A DNA stretch of 46,571 nucleotides, from contig JANWHA010000047.1 in the NCBI GenBank assembly GCA_025450635.1, positions 1-46,571 of the forward strand, read 5' to 3'. A model generated the notes under the pieces. The model ran no database searches, had not been told where the DNA came from, and saw only the letters and a list, made by a program, of their open reading frames with translations. The position numbers and the translations under genes were made by a program. Positions within the stretch are counted from its first letter, which is position 1, and every line of letters begins with the position of its first letter. The stretch comes from Croceibacterium sp. GTDB taxonomy: Bacteria > Pseudomonadota > Alphaproteobacteria > Sphingomonadales > Sphingomonadaceae. Of this stretch, positions 32,121 through 41,628 are shown piece by piece.

Positions 32121-35100
32121 TTGCGCATGCTCCTCGCTGCCAGCCCGGCCGCAATCGCGATGGCGCTCGCTTACCCGGCCGCCGCGCAGGAGACCCGTCC
32201 GGCCCAGCCGCCCGCGCAGGCGAGCGGTGTAGCGGTCACGAGGTCAGCCGACGTCCAGCCAGCTCCGGCGGTCACCGACCAGGCGACCACCAGCCAAGAC
32301 ACCGACACCAGCACCGAAAACGAGATCGTCGTCGTCGCCAACATCATGCGCGGCGCGGTCAAGGCGCCGCAGCCGCCGGTGGTGGAGCTCAACCAGGAAG
32401 ACATCGCCTCGTACGGGGCGAGCTCGCTGGCCGACCTTATCAACCAGCTTTCGACCGAGACCGGCACCGGCCGCGGGCGCGGCAGCGGACGGCCGGTGTT
32501 CCTGATCAACGGCCTCAGGGTCTCCAGCTTCCGCGAGATGATGTCGTACCCGCCGGAAGCCATCAAGCGGGTCCAGGTACTGTCCGAGGAGGTCGCCCAG
32601 AAATACGGCTATCCGCCCGACCAGCGGGTGATCAACTTCATCCTGCAGGACAATTTTTCGAGCAAAACGGGCGAGCTTCAGTACGGCCAGCCGTTCAAGG
32701 GCGGTACGTCGACCGTCGGCTTCGAGGGGACGACGCTCAACATTGCCGGCAACAATCGTCTCAACTTCGACCTCAAGCTGAACCACACCTCGCCCCTCAC
32801 CGAGGGCGAGCGCGGCGTGATCCAGACGTTCGCGCCGACGTATCCGAGCGATCCGGACCCCGCCTTCTATCGCACGCTGGTGCCGACGAGCTCCGATTAC
32901 CAGTTGACCGGCAACTGGACCAAAGGGCTCGGCGGCGCCGGCTCCTCGCTCAGCCTCAACGGGACCGCCGAACGTAGCGACAGCCGCTCGCTTTCGGGCC
33001 TCGATACCGTCGACCTGACCGGCCCCGGAGCCACACCCGACACGGTTGTGCGAACCTTCGGCGCCGATTTTCCGCTGGCAACGCGCACGCGAACCGACAC
33101 CTTCTCGGTCGGCTCGACCCTTAATGCCCACGCCGGACAATGGCAGCTGACCGGCACGCTCGATGCCAGCCACGCCGACAGCACGACCAGGATCGATCGC
33201 CGGATCGTCGGCGGCAACGGCACCGCCTTGCAGAGCCTGATAGACCAGGCCCGCGCCGGAACTTTTGCCCTCAACGCGCCGATCACCGGGTTCACCTATC
33301 CCGGCTTCGATACGGCCGAGAGCAAGAGCGACAGCGCCTCCAGCAAGTTCACCGCGATGGGCAACCCGATCCACGTGCCGGCCGGCGACGTGTCGGTTAC
33401 CCTCGATGCCGGGTTCGACTGGAACCGCATCAACAGCACCGACACGCGGGTCGCGGGCACCCGCACCAAGCTGACCCGCGGCGACCTCAACGGCGGGGTC
33501 AACTTGTCGATTCCGATCACCAGCCAGGATTTCGGATCCGCGCTCGGCAAGCTGACCGCGAACTTCAGCGCCGGGCTCGATCACCTGTCGGACTTCGGCA
33601 CGCTGACGAACTGGAGTGCCGGCCTCAACTGGGGACCGACCAGCAAGCTCAATTTCCAGGCGAGCTATATCGTGCGCGATGCGGCGCCGGGGCTGAGCCA
33701 GCTCGGCGCGCCGACGGTCGTCAATTACAACGTGCCGGTGTATGACTTCACCACCGGCAAGACCGTGCTGGCGAACGTCACCACCGGCGGCAATCCGAAC
33801 CTGAAGCGCGAACGGGATCGCGACCTTCACCTCGGGGTGTCGTACGACTTGCCGTTGCTCGACCGCTCGAACATCCGGCTGGAATACTTCACCAACAATT
33901 CGGACAACGTCACCGCGGGTTTCCCGCTGCTGACGCCGGCCATCGAGGCCGCTTTCCCGGGGCGGGTGACGCGCAACGCCTTCGGCAACATCGTCTCGAT
34001 CGATGAGCGGCCGGTGACATTCTACAACGAGAAGTCGTCGCGCATCCGGGTCGGCATTTTCCTCGGCGGACGGATCGGACAGCAGCAGCAGGGCGGCGCG
34101 GGCGGCGGCCGTGGCGGTGGCGGTGGCGGTTTCGCCGGTGGCCCTCCTCCCGGCGGTTCGCCCGAGGCTGGCGGTCCCCCGGCCGGTGGACAGGGCGGTC
34201 CGCCCCCGGGCGGCGGGTTCGTCTTTGGAGGCGGCCAAGGAGGGGGGCGCGGCGGCGTGAACGGCGGCGGCAATTTCAATCCGCAGGCGTTTCAGCAATT
34301 CCGCACCCAGCTGTGCGACCCCAAGGCGACCACGCCGCCGGACATCTCCGCCTTGCCGGAGCAGATGCGCGCGCGCCTGACCGGGCCCGACGGCAAGATA
34401 GACCCGCAACGCCTCGCGGAGATGAAGCAGCGCGTGTGCAGCGGTAACGGAGGCTTCAATCCGCAGGCTTTCGCCCAGCTGCGCCAGACCTTCTGCCCGG
34501 CCGACAAGCCGCTCGACATGACCAAGCTGCCGGCGCAAGTGCTCGATCGCTTCAAAGGCACCGACGGCCAGGTCGACCAGGCCCGCCTGACCCAGTTCCG
34601 CACCAGGGTGTGCAGCATCGACCCGGCGCAATTCGCCGCTCGCCAGGGACAGCAGGGACAAGGCGGCGCGCCTCAGGGCAACGCGCAGGCCGGCGGGGAG
34701 CAGGCGCAGAACGGCGGCGGTCCGCGAGGCGGTGGCGCAGGTCGTGGCGGCGGAGGGCGCGGCGGCGGCGGTCCCGGTGCGTTCTTCATGAACCGCGGAC
34801 AGAACAACGGCGGCCGCTGGAACCTGTCGCTGACCGACAGTATCGAGCTTACCAACGCCGTGCTCATCGCCCCGGGCGGCCCGGCGCTCGACCAGCTGCA
34901 CGGCGACGCGGTCAGCGGCAACGGCGTGCCGCGCAACACCCTCAGCCTGGAGGGCGGGGCGTTCTACAACGGCCTCGGGCTCCGCTTCAACGCCAGCTAC
35001 AAGAGCGGCACCGACGTGAGGGGCTCCGGTCTGCCGGGTAGCAGCGACCTCCACTTCGGCTCGCTGTTCACGCTCGACCTGCGGATGTTCGCCGACCTTG

Positions 35101-35291
35101 GGCGGCAGGCCAAGCTGGTGAAATCGGCGCCGTTCTTCAAGAACGCGCGGATTTCCTTCAGCGTGAACAACGTGTTCGACGCGCGCCAGCGCGTCACCGA
35201 CCAGAACGGCCAGGTGCCGCTGCGCTATCAGCCGTATCTGATCGATCCCAACGGCCGCACCTTCAAGGTCGAATTCCGCAAGATGTTCTAG
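32121..35291 (+). CDS. TonB-dependent receptor with Gly-rich linkers and duplicated Cys-pair insert
   Basis: The 1056-residue protein has a signal peptide (MRMLLAASPAAIAMALAYPAAAQ), a low-complexity linker, a plug domain (residues about 70-190, ELNQEDIASYGASSLADLINQL and RPVFLINGLRV in part) and a long beta-barrel of alternating polar strands ending in FKVEFRKMF, an outer-membrane C-terminus with terminal Phe. Unusually, the barrel is interrupted by a Gly/Pro-rich tract (about 650-718), two tandem 60-residue units (719-778 and 779-838) with conserved Cys pairs (732/773 and 792/831), then a second Gly-rich tract (about 841-899). The start is TTG 32121 with AAGGG 8 bases upstream; ATG 32127 is an alternative. 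The substrate is unknown. Confidence 0.92.
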   Translation: MRMLLAASPAAIAMALAYPAAAQETRPAQPPAQASGVAVTRSADVQPAPAVTDQATTSQDTDTSTENEIVVVANIMRGAVKAPQPPVVELNQEDIASYGASSLADLINQLSTETGTGRGRGSGRPVFLINGLRVSSFREMMSYPPEAIKRVQVLSEEVAQKYGYPPDQRVINFILQDNFSSKTGELQYGQPFKGGTSTVGFEGTTLNIAGNNRLNFDLKLNHTSPLTEGERGVIQTFAPTYPSDPDPAFYRTLVPTSSDYQLTGNWTKGLGGAGSSLSLNGTAERSDSRSLSGLDTVDLTGPGATPDTVVRTFGADFPLATRTRTDTFSVGSTLNAHAGQWQLTGTLDASHADSTTRIDRRIVGGNGTALQSLIDQARAGTFALNAPITGFTYPGFDTAESKSDSASSKFTAMGNPIHVPAGDVSVTLDAGFDWNRINSTDTRVAGTRTKLTRGDLNGGVNLSIPITSQDFGSALGKLTANFSAGLDHLSDFGTLTNWSAGLNWGPTSKLNFQASYIVRDAAPGLSQLGAPTVVNYNVPVYDFTTGKTVLANVTTGGNPNLKRERDRDLHLGVSYDLPLLDRSNIRLEYFTNNSDNVTAGFPLLTPAIEAAFPGRVTRNAFGNIVSIDERPVTFYNEKSSRIRVGIFLGGRIGQQQQGGAGGGRGGGGGGFAGGPPPGGSPEAGGPPAGGQGGPPPGGGFVFGGGQGGGRGGVNGGGNFNPQAFQQFRTQLCDPKATTPPDISALPEQMRARLTGPDGKIDPQRLAEMKQRVCSGNGGFNPQAFAQLRQTFCPADKPLDMTKLPAQVLDRFKGTDGQVDQARLTQFRTRVCSIDPAQFAARQGQQGQGGAPQGNAQAGGEQAQNGGGPRGGGAGRGGGGRGGGGPGAFFMNRGQNNGGRWNLSLTDSIELTNAVLIAPGGPALDQLHGDAVSGNGVPRNTLSLEGGAFYNGLGLRFNASYKSGTDVRGSGLPGSSDLHFGSLFTLDLRMFADLGRQAKLVKSAPFFKNARISFSVNNVFDARQRVTDQNGQVPLRYQPYLIDPNGRTFKVEFRKMF

Positions 35292-35346
35292 CGCGCGGGC
35301 GCCCCGCGGCGGCGGAACCCGCGCTCGCGCGGGCCATTCAAGGGCC

Positions 35347-36393
35347 GTGAACGCGCGCGACACGCCTTTCCGGCTTGTGCTCAAGTCATTGATCGCCGCC
35401 GCGCTGCTGGTGCTGCTGGTCCTCGCCGTGTTGCGCCTGCTCGACCTGCTGATCCTCGTCTTTGGCGCGGTCGTGGTGGCGACGCTGCTGCGCGGCTTCG
35501 CCGACGCGATCGAGCGTCGCACGCCGCTGAGCGGTCGCTGGAGCTTCGCCGTCGCGGTGTTGGCGGTCGTCGCGGTGTTCGTCGGCGTCGGCTGGCTGTT
35601 CGGGTCGCAGCTGCAGACGGACCTCGGCGCGGTAGCGCGGACGGTGCGGCAAAGCTGGCAGGGGTTGCGGATGGGCATCGCCGGTCTTCCCGGCGGCAAG
35701 GATGTCGCGGCGGCGATGGAGAACGCCAGCTTGCCGACGGGCAATGTGGTGCCGAAGCTGGTGGGGGCGTTGAACTGGCTGACAACCGTGGCGATCGACC
35801 TGGTCGTCGTGCTGTTCGGCATTCTCTTCATCGCCGCCGATCCGGCGCTCTATCGCCGCGGGCTGACGTTGCTTTTTCCGCGCGAGCAGCGGTCGCTTGC
35901 CGACGAGGCGCTGGTCGATGCCGGCCTCGCCCTGCGCCAATGGGTGATCGGGCTTTTCGTGGTGATGGTGTTCATCGGGCTGTTCTGCGGGTTCGGGCTG
36001 TGGCTCGTCGGCACGCCGTCCGCCGCCGGGTTGGGCTTGATCGCGGGAATGTTCGAGCTGATCCCTTACCTCGGCCCGATCATCTCCGCGGTGCCGGTGG
36101 CGCTCGTGGCCGCGACCAAGGACCCCGCCACTCTGTGGCTGGCGATGGGGGTGATGCTGGTGGTGCACTGGGTCGAGGCGGCGGTGGTTTCCCCGCTGGT
36201 ACAGAAGAAGGTCGTCTCGCTGCCGCCCGCGCTGTCGGTGTTCGGTATCATCGCCGGCGGCATGCTGTTCGGGCCGGTTGGGCTGATCTTCGCGTCGCCG
36301 CTGCTGGTCGTGGCGACGGTGCTGGTCAAGCGCCTGTGGGTCGAGGAAGCGCTGCACACGCCGACCCACGTGCCCGGCCGCGATCCCGAATGA
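35347..36393 (+). CDS. AI-2E family transporter (second copy)
   Basis: The 348-residue polytopic protein begins at GTG 35347 and has about eight hydrophobic segments, including SLIAAALLVLLVLAVLRLLD and a late cluster with MFELIPYLGPIISAVPVAL, which corresponds to the conserved IPxxGP region of the AI-2E/PerM family. The ending LIFASPLLVVATVLVKRLW is typical. The substrate is unknown. It starts 55 bases after the TonB-dependent receptor stop on the same strand and may be co-transcribed. It is a distant paralogue of the gene at 9193-10260. Confidence 0.92.
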   Translation: MNARDTPFRLVLKSLIAAALLVLLVLAVLRLLDLLILVFGAVVVATLLRGFADAIERRTPLSGRWSFAVAVLAVVAVFVGVGWLFGSQLQTDLGAVARTVRQSWQGLRMGIAGLPGGKDVAAAMENASLPTGNVVPKLVGALNWLTTVAIDLVVVLFGILFIAADPALYRRGLTLLFPREQRSLADEALVDAGLALRQWVIGLFVVMVFIGLFCGFGLWLVGTPSAAGLGLIAGMFELIPYLGPIISAVPVALVAATKDPATLWLAMGVMLVVHWVEAAVVSPLVQKKVVSLPPALSVFGIIAGGMLFGPVGLIFASPLLVVATVLVKRLWVEEALHTPTHVPGRDPE

Positions 36394-36444
36394 GCGCGCC
36401 GCTGCGTTTCGAGGCTGCTTCCGTAACCTGGCCGCGCGCGAAGG

Positions 36445-36810
36445 CTATTTTCCGGCAGCCTCCAGCGCCTGCCCGGCGGCCTGGATCTGGTCTCCGCGGC
36501 TCTTCATTTCGGCGCCGCATTCCTTGAGCAGCGCTTGCATGTCGAGCTTGGCCATGCGGTCGGTCTCGGTCGCCAGGGCGGCCTTGAGATCGATCGACGG
36601 GTTGGCGCCGAAGATCTTTCCGGCGAAGAACATCGAGGCGATCAGGCCCTGGCTCTTGGTGTCCTGGTCGTTGCTCAGCGCAATCTGGCTGGCAGCGATG
36701 AAGCACTGGAGGTCGTGGTTGCCAGCGCTGGTGGCCGCCTGGGCCCCACCGGCCAAAGCCAAAGCCGCCGACATGACGGAGCCTGCCGCAACGGCAGTCA
36801 GGATTCTCAT
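36445..36810 (-). CDS. small exported protein of unknown function
   Basis: The 121-residue product has a signal peptide (MRILTAVAAGSVMSAALALAGG then AQA, residues 1-25) and a mature helical part with two Cys residues (DLQCFIAAS and LLKECGAEM) that could form a disulfide. No domain is recognised. It lies antisense between a permease gene and uvrC, convergent with the permease and divergent from uvrC. Confidence 0.82.
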   Translation of the reverse strand: MRILTAVAAGSVMSAALALAGGAQAATSAGNHDLQCFIAASQIALSNDQDTKSQGLIASMFFAGKIFGANPSIDLKAALATETDRMAKLDMQALLKECGAEMKSRGDQIQAAGQALEAAGK

Positions 36811-36964
36811 GCGATGTTCCCCCCGGATGGTGAATTGTCGCGGCTTGTCAGAATTCTAGCGTCGATGCCAGTGCTCAGGTCGCGTCAGGGGGCAATTTCC
36901 TCGACTATCGATCCGGTACCCGTTGGCGGATGACGAACGAGAGCGCTTCGCCTATCCCGGCGCG

Positions 36965-38908
36965 ATGGCCCGCACGCCCGCAGGAACCCCGCCGCACCCG
37001 AAAGGCGCCGAGCGATTCAACGAGGAGCGCGCGGCCTATACGGTGAAGGGCGACGCCCAGCCGGACATTGAAGCCGGTGTGAAAGCGATCCGCGAGACGG
37101 TCAGGACGCTCAAGCCTACGCCGGGGGTCTATCGCATGCTCGATGCCCGCGGCGACGTGCTCTACGTCGGCAAGGCGCGGGCGCTGAAGAACCGGGTGGC
37201 GAATTACTGCCAGGTGACGGCGCTATCGAGCCGCCTCCAGCGGATGGTCAGCCAGACCCGTAGAATGGAGATCGTCACCACCAATTCGGAGGCCGAGGCG
37301 CTGCTGCTGGAAGCGCAGCTGATCAAGCGCTTTCGCCCGCCTTACAACGTGTTGCTGCGCGATGATAAGAGCTTTCCTTTCATCCTGCTGCGCGCCGACC
37401 ATCCGTTCCCGCGAATCATGAAGCACCGTGGCGCGCGCAAGGCAAAAGGCGATTACTACGGCCCCTTCGCCAGCGCCGGATCGGTCAACACGACGATTAA
37501 CGCGCTGCAGAAACTGTTCTTGCTAAGGTCTTGTACCGACAGCTTTTTTAGCAGGCGCGACCGGCCCTGCCTGCTCTACCAGATCAAGCGCTGCTCGGCG
37601 CCCTGCGTCGGGCGGGTCGACCAAGCCGGTTATGCCGAGCTGGTCCGCCAGGCGAAGGAGTTCCTTGGCGGCCGCTCGGGCGCGGTGCAGCGCGAGATCG
37701 AAAGCCAGATGGCCAAGGCGGCGGAGAACCTCGATTTTGAAAGCGCAGCGATGCTGCGCGACCGGCTGCGAGCGGCAACCTTCATCCAGGGCACCCAGGC
37801 GATCAACGCCGAGGGTTTGGGTGACGCTGACGTGTTCGCGCTAGCCGCCAAGGGCGGGCAGATCGCCATCCAGGCGTTCTTCGTCCGCGGCGGGCAGAAC
37901 TGGGGCCATCGCGCGTTCTTTCCCGCCCACATCGCCGACGTGCCCGAGGCGGAAGTGCTCGCCCGGGTGCTGATGCAGTTCTACGAGGAAGTGCCCGCGC
38001 CGCGCACGATCCTGGTCGACCGCGAGCTGCCCGAGCGCGAGCTGCTGGAAGAGGCGCTGTGCGAGGCCGGCGGCCACCGCGTGGCGATCTCCGTGCCCCA
38101 GCGCGGCGACCGCCGCCGGCTGATGGAGCAGGCTAGCCGCAACGCCGCCGAAGCGCTCGACCGCCGCCTCGCCGAAACCGGCACCCAGGCGAGGATCCTG
38201 CGCGAGCTGACCGAATTCCTCGAGTTGCCCGAGGAGCCGCAGCGGATCGAGGTTTACGACAACAGCCATATCCAGGGCGCCAAGGCGGTCGGGGCGATGA
38301 TCGTCGCCGGGCCCGAGGGCTTCCGCAAAGGTCAGTATCGCAAGTTCAACATTCGCCACGCGCAGACCGACGACGATTTTGGCATGATGCGCGAGGTAAT
38401 GAGCCGTCGCTTCGGCCGCGCGCTCGAAGAAGACCCCGACCGCGACGGCGACACCTGGCCGGGACTGGTGCTGATCGACGGCGGCAAGGGGCAGATGTCG
38501 AGTGTGCGCGACACGCTAGAAGATCTCGGCATCGAGGATGTGCCGCTGATCGCCGTCGCCAAGGGCCCGCATCACGGTCGCGAAGGCCGCGAGGTGTTCC
38601 ACTTTCCCGACGGCCGCGAGAAGACCCTGCCGCCCAACAGCCCGGTCCTGTTCTACCTCCAGCGGCTGCGCGACGAGGTCCACCGCTTCGCCATCGGCGC
38701 GCACCGCGCCAAGCGCAGCCGCGCGATCAGCGCTTCGCCGCTTGACGAGATTCCCGGCATCGGCCCGGCGCGCAAGCGCGCGCTGCTGCTGCATTTCGGC
38801 ACCGCGGGGAAGGTGCGCGCGGCGGCGCTCGACGACCTCAAGCGCGCGCCGGGCGTCAGCGCGGCGGTGGCGCAGGCGGTGTTCGATTTCTATCATCCGA
38901 GCGGCTGA
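36965..38908 (+). CDS. uvrC: excinuclease ABC subunit C
   Basis: UvrC cuts DNA on both sides of a UvrB-bound lesion in nucleotide excision repair. The 647-residue protein has the GIY-YIG nuclease domain (GVYRMLDARGDVLYVGKA), CLLYQIKRCSAPCVG with Cys residues, a UvrB-interacting segment (QMAKAAENLDFESAAMLRDR), the RNase H-like C-terminal nuclease (RIEVYDNSHIQGAKAVGAM and GLVLIDGGKGQMSS) and a final helix-hairpin-helix (EIPGIGPARKRALLLHFG). The start is uncertain: ATG 36965 or TTG 36923, which adds 14 residues. It is alone in its orientation and precedes the GH3 gene by 56 bases. Confidence 0.96.
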   Translation: MARTPAGTPPHPKGAERFNEERAAYTVKGDAQPDIEAGVKAIRETVRTLKPTPGVYRMLDARGDVLYVGKARALKNRVANYCQVTALSSRLQRMVSQTRRMEIVTTNSEAEALLLEAQLIKRFRPPYNVLLRDDKSFPFILLRADHPFPRIMKHRGARKAKGDYYGPFASAGSVNTTINALQKLFLLRSCTDSFFSRRDRPCLLYQIKRCSAPCVGRVDQAGYAELVRQAKEFLGGRSGAVQREIESQMAKAAENLDFESAAMLRDRLRAATFIQGTQAINAEGLGDADVFALAAKGGQIAIQAFFVRGGQNWGHRAFFPAHIADVPEAEVLARVLMQFYEEVPAPRTILVDRELPERELLEEALCEAGGHRVAISVPQRGDRRRLMEQASRNAAEALDRRLAETGTQARILRELTEFLELPEEPQRIEVYDNSHIQGAKAVGAMIVAGPEGFRKGQYRKFNIRHAQTDDDFGMMREVMSRRFGRALEEDPDRDGDTWPGLVLIDGGKGQMSSVRDTLEDLGIEDVPLIAVAKGPHHGREGREVFHFPDGREKTLPPNSPVLFYLQRLRDEVHRFAIGAHRAKRSRAISASPLDEIPGIGPARKRALLLHFGTAGKVRAAALDDLKRAPGVSAAVAQAVFDFYHPSG

Positions 38909-38936
38909 TTGACGCTCGCCGCAAATCAAGCCAACA

Positions 38937-38950
38937 CTAACGCTCGTTAG
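38937..38950. promoter_or_regulatory. palindrome CTAACGCTCGTTAG before the GH3 gene
   Basis: The arms CTAACG/CGTTAG are perfect around two bases, a form common among TetR-family operators. It ends 14 bases before the GH3 start and just before the GGGAAGGG ribosome-binding site, so a bound repressor would block expression. No adjacent regulator gene is seen. Confidence 0.4.
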
Positions 38951-38964
38951 GATTGGGAAGGGCC

Positions 38965-41628
38965 ATGAGGGCGTTTGCAGCGCTTTTGCTCGTCGTTGCC
39001 GCAGCGACTTCCGCTTCGGCGCAAACCACTGGATCGACGGTGGGATCGAATACCCAAGGCGCCGAGTGCGAGGCCACTTCCGGCGAGACCCACCCGTGGA
39101 CCAACCAGGCCTATTCGCCCGAATGCCGCGCGCGCTTTGCCCTGGCCGAGTTCAAGACTCTCGACGAGAAGCTGCGCTTCCTCTCGCCGCCCGGGCCGAA
39201 GGAAAAGTCGACGGTCCGCAACGTCGCCGCGGTGCTGCGCTTGCCGTCCATTCGCGGCTCGGACGGCCCCGCGGGCATCGCCCGGGGCGCGGTCGCCACC
39301 GCGCTGCCGTCGCCGATCAGCGTCGCCGCCAGCTTCGATCCCGCGATCGCGACGAAGTATGGCACCGTGCTCGGCGAGGAGTTCCGCGCCGCCGGGCTCG
39401 GCACGATCCTCGGGCCGGCGTTCGACACCGCGCGCACCTGGCACTTCGGCCGCCTGAGCGAGAGCATGGGCGAGGACCCCTTCCTCGCCGCGGCGATGGC
39501 CGGGCCGGAAGTGCGCGCGATCTCGGATCAGGGCGTCGTCGCGACGATCAAGCACTTCGCGGTCTACACCCAGGAAGCCGGCCGGGTCGGCGACCTCCCG
39601 AGCGGCTCCGGGCCGTCGGTCGACAACATCGTCGGCGAGAAGGCGCTGCGCGAGATCTACTTGCCGCCGTTCGAGGCGGCGGTGAAGCAGGGCGGGGCGG
39701 GCGCGGTGATGTGCGCGTTTCCGCGTATCAACGGCACTTACGCGTGCGAGAACGCGCACCTGTTCGACATCCTCAAGCACGAATGGGGCTTCGACGGCAG
39801 CGTCGGGCCCGACTTCCCGAGCGCCCAGCGCAGCATCACCAGGGCCGTTCTGGCCGGGCTCGACAGCGGTTCGTTTGCACCGACGCCGTTCAACGCCGCG
39901 CTGGCCAACGAGAAGCCGCTCTCCCAGGCGGTGAAGGACGGCGACGTGCCCGAAGCGCGGATCGACGACATGATCCTGCGCCGCCTGGTGCCGCTATTCC
40001 GCCTCGGCCAGTACGACAATCCGCCGGGCAAGGGCGCGGCGGACGTCTCCACGCCCGAGCATAGGCAGACCCCCGCCGAAATCCTCGAGGCTGGTACGGT
40101 GCTGCTCAAGAACGACGGCGGCATCCTGCCGCTCGGCAAGCTTGTGAAGAGCATTGCCCTGATCGGCCCGCAAGCGACGGCGGACGCGAACGTGGTCGAG
40201 CAAGGCTCGCCCTACGTGAAGCCGACTCATCTCCAGCCGGTGCTGCCGGCGGTGACCCAGCGCGCTGGCGACCGAATCGCGGTCACCTATGCCGTGGGTA
40301 CGCTCGGTCTCGGCCCGCTGCCGCCGTTCGACCCGGCTTCGGTGACGACTGCGGGCGGCGAGCCCGGCTTTCGGGCCGAGTATTTCGCCAATCCCAATCT
40401 CGATTTCAGTGGAACGCCGCTCGGCGCAGCGACCGTGGCCGATCCTTCGCTCGACAAGACCCCGCCAATCGAGGGTCTGCCGAAGGACAATCAGTGGTCG
40501 GTCCGCTACACCGGCATGTTCACTCCGGCGGAGAGCGGCGTGCATCGCTTCACGCTGCGTGGCTCGGGCACCGCGCGCTTGCTGGTCGACGGCAAGCCGG
40601 CTGCGGGCTTCGAGTGGGCCGACTTCGGCAACGCCGCTTATGCCAACCTCGCTCTGGAGGCCGGCAAGCCGATCCAGCTCGAGATCGACTACACACCGCG
40701 CAGCGCGCTCGGCGAGCAAAAGATGACGATGTTCGGCATGGACATGGGCCTGACGCTGCACTTCGGCCACGCGCCGCCGGACGACCTGATCGCGAAGGCG
40801 GTTGAGGTGGCCAAGCAGGCCGATGTCGCGATCGTCTTTGCGGGCGAGAAAGTCGGCGAGGGGATGGACCGGCAGTTGGCGTTGCAGGCCGACCAGGACC
40901 GGCTGATCGAGGCCGTCGCCGAGGCCAACCCGAACACGGTCGTCGTGCTCAGCACCGGCGGCCCGGTGGCGATGCCGTGGCTCGACAAGGTCGCGGCGGT
41001 GATGGAAACTTGGCTTCCCGGAGACGCCTTCGGCCCGGCGATGGCGGCGATGCTCTTCGGCGATGCGGAGCCGGGCGGGCGGCTGCCGGTCACGTTCCCG
41101 GCCGACGAAACCCAAGGGCCGGGCACGAAGCCGGACGAGTTCCCTGGCACGATCGACCCGGTGACCGGGCGGCTCGACCAGGCGCATTACGATGAGGGCG
41201 TCGATGTAGGCTACCGCTTCTGGGACGACCACGACCAGCAGCCCTTGTTCCCGTTCGGCTACGGCTTCGGCTACGGCGATATTGCGATGGACGGGGTGCA
41301 GGTGACCGACGGCGCGGATGGCGGCAAAGTTGTCCGGGTTCATCTGCACAACAAGGGCGAGCGCGCCGCGAGCGCCGTGCCCGAAGTGTATCTGGCCTTC
41401 CCCGATGCGGCGCACGAGCCGCCGAAGCAGCTCAAGGGATTCGCCAGGGTCCTGCTTCAGCCGGACGAAGAGCGGGATGTCGACATTGCCTTGCCGGCGG
41501 CCTCGTTCCGGTACTGGGATGCCGACAAGGCCGCGTGGACCTCGGGAGGCAGCTACGAGGTGCTGCTCGGGTCCTCGTCGCGCGACATCGTCTGGCGCCA
41601 GGGCGTCAGCGCGACGCCGTCGCCCTGA
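38965..41628 (+). CDS. glycoside hydrolase family 3 beta-glycosidase with PA14 domain
   Basis: The 887-residue enzyme has a signal peptide (MRAFAALLLVVAAATSASAQ), so it acts outside the cytoplasm. The GH3 N-domain contains the KHF motif (VATIKHFAVYTQE, Lys196) and GPDFPSA, where Asp283 is the likely nucleophile. A PA14-type domain (about residues 468-580, GFRAEYFANPNL to TPRSALGE) is inserted within the GH3 C-domain, as in many beta-glucosidases, followed by ADVAIVFAGEKVGEG and a fibronectin-III-like end. ATG 38965 is preceded by GGGAAGGG. Beta-glucoside or xyloside breakdown is likely; the exact sugar is not visible. Its end overlaps the convergent tesB gene by 23 bases. Confidence 0.93.
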   Translation: MRAFAALLLVVAAATSASAQTTGSTVGSNTQGAECEATSGETHPWTNQAYSPECRARFALAEFKTLDEKLRFLSPPGPKEKSTVRNVAAVLRLPSIRGSDGPAGIARGAVATALPSPISVAASFDPAIATKYGTVLGEEFRAAGLGTILGPAFDTARTWHFGRLSESMGEDPFLAAAMAGPEVRAISDQGVVATIKHFAVYTQEAGRVGDLPSGSGPSVDNIVGEKALREIYLPPFEAAVKQGGAGAVMCAFPRINGTYACENAHLFDILKHEWGFDGSVGPDFPSAQRSITRAVLAGLDSGSFAPTPFNAALANEKPLSQAVKDGDVPEARIDDMILRRLVPLFRLGQYDNPPGKGAADVSTPEHRQTPAEILEAGTVLLKNDGGILPLGKLVKSIALIGPQATADANVVEQGSPYVKPTHLQPVLPAVTQRAGDRIAVTYAVGTLGLGPLPPFDPASVTTAGGEPGFRAEYFANPNLDFSGTPLGAATVADPSLDKTPPIEGLPKDNQWSVRYTGMFTPAESGVHRFTLRGSGTARLLVDGKPAAGFEWADFGNAAYANLALEAGKPIQLEIDYTPRSALGEQKMTMFGMDMGLTLHFGHAPPDDLIAKAVEVAKQADVAIVFAGEKVGEGMDRQLALQADQDRLIEAVAEANPNTVVVLSTGGPVAMPWLDKVAAVMETWLPGDAFGPAMAAMLFGDAEPGGRLPVTFPADETQGPGTKPDEFPGTIDPVTGRLDQAHYDEGVDVGYRFWDDHDQQPLFPFGYGFGYGDIAMDGVQVTDGADGGKVVRVHLHNKGERAASAVPEVYLAFPDAAHEPPKQLKGFARVLLQPDEERDVDIALPAASFRYWDADKAAWTSGGSYEVLLGSSSRDIVWRQGVSATPSP

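Noticed and set aside
32244-35831. Very long minus-strand reading frame (1195 codons) opposite the TonB-dependent receptor
   Set aside because: It is a GC-bias shadow of the receptor gene: its composition is Arg/Ala/Glu-rich, it has no motifs or signal, and the plus-strand product has clear domains.
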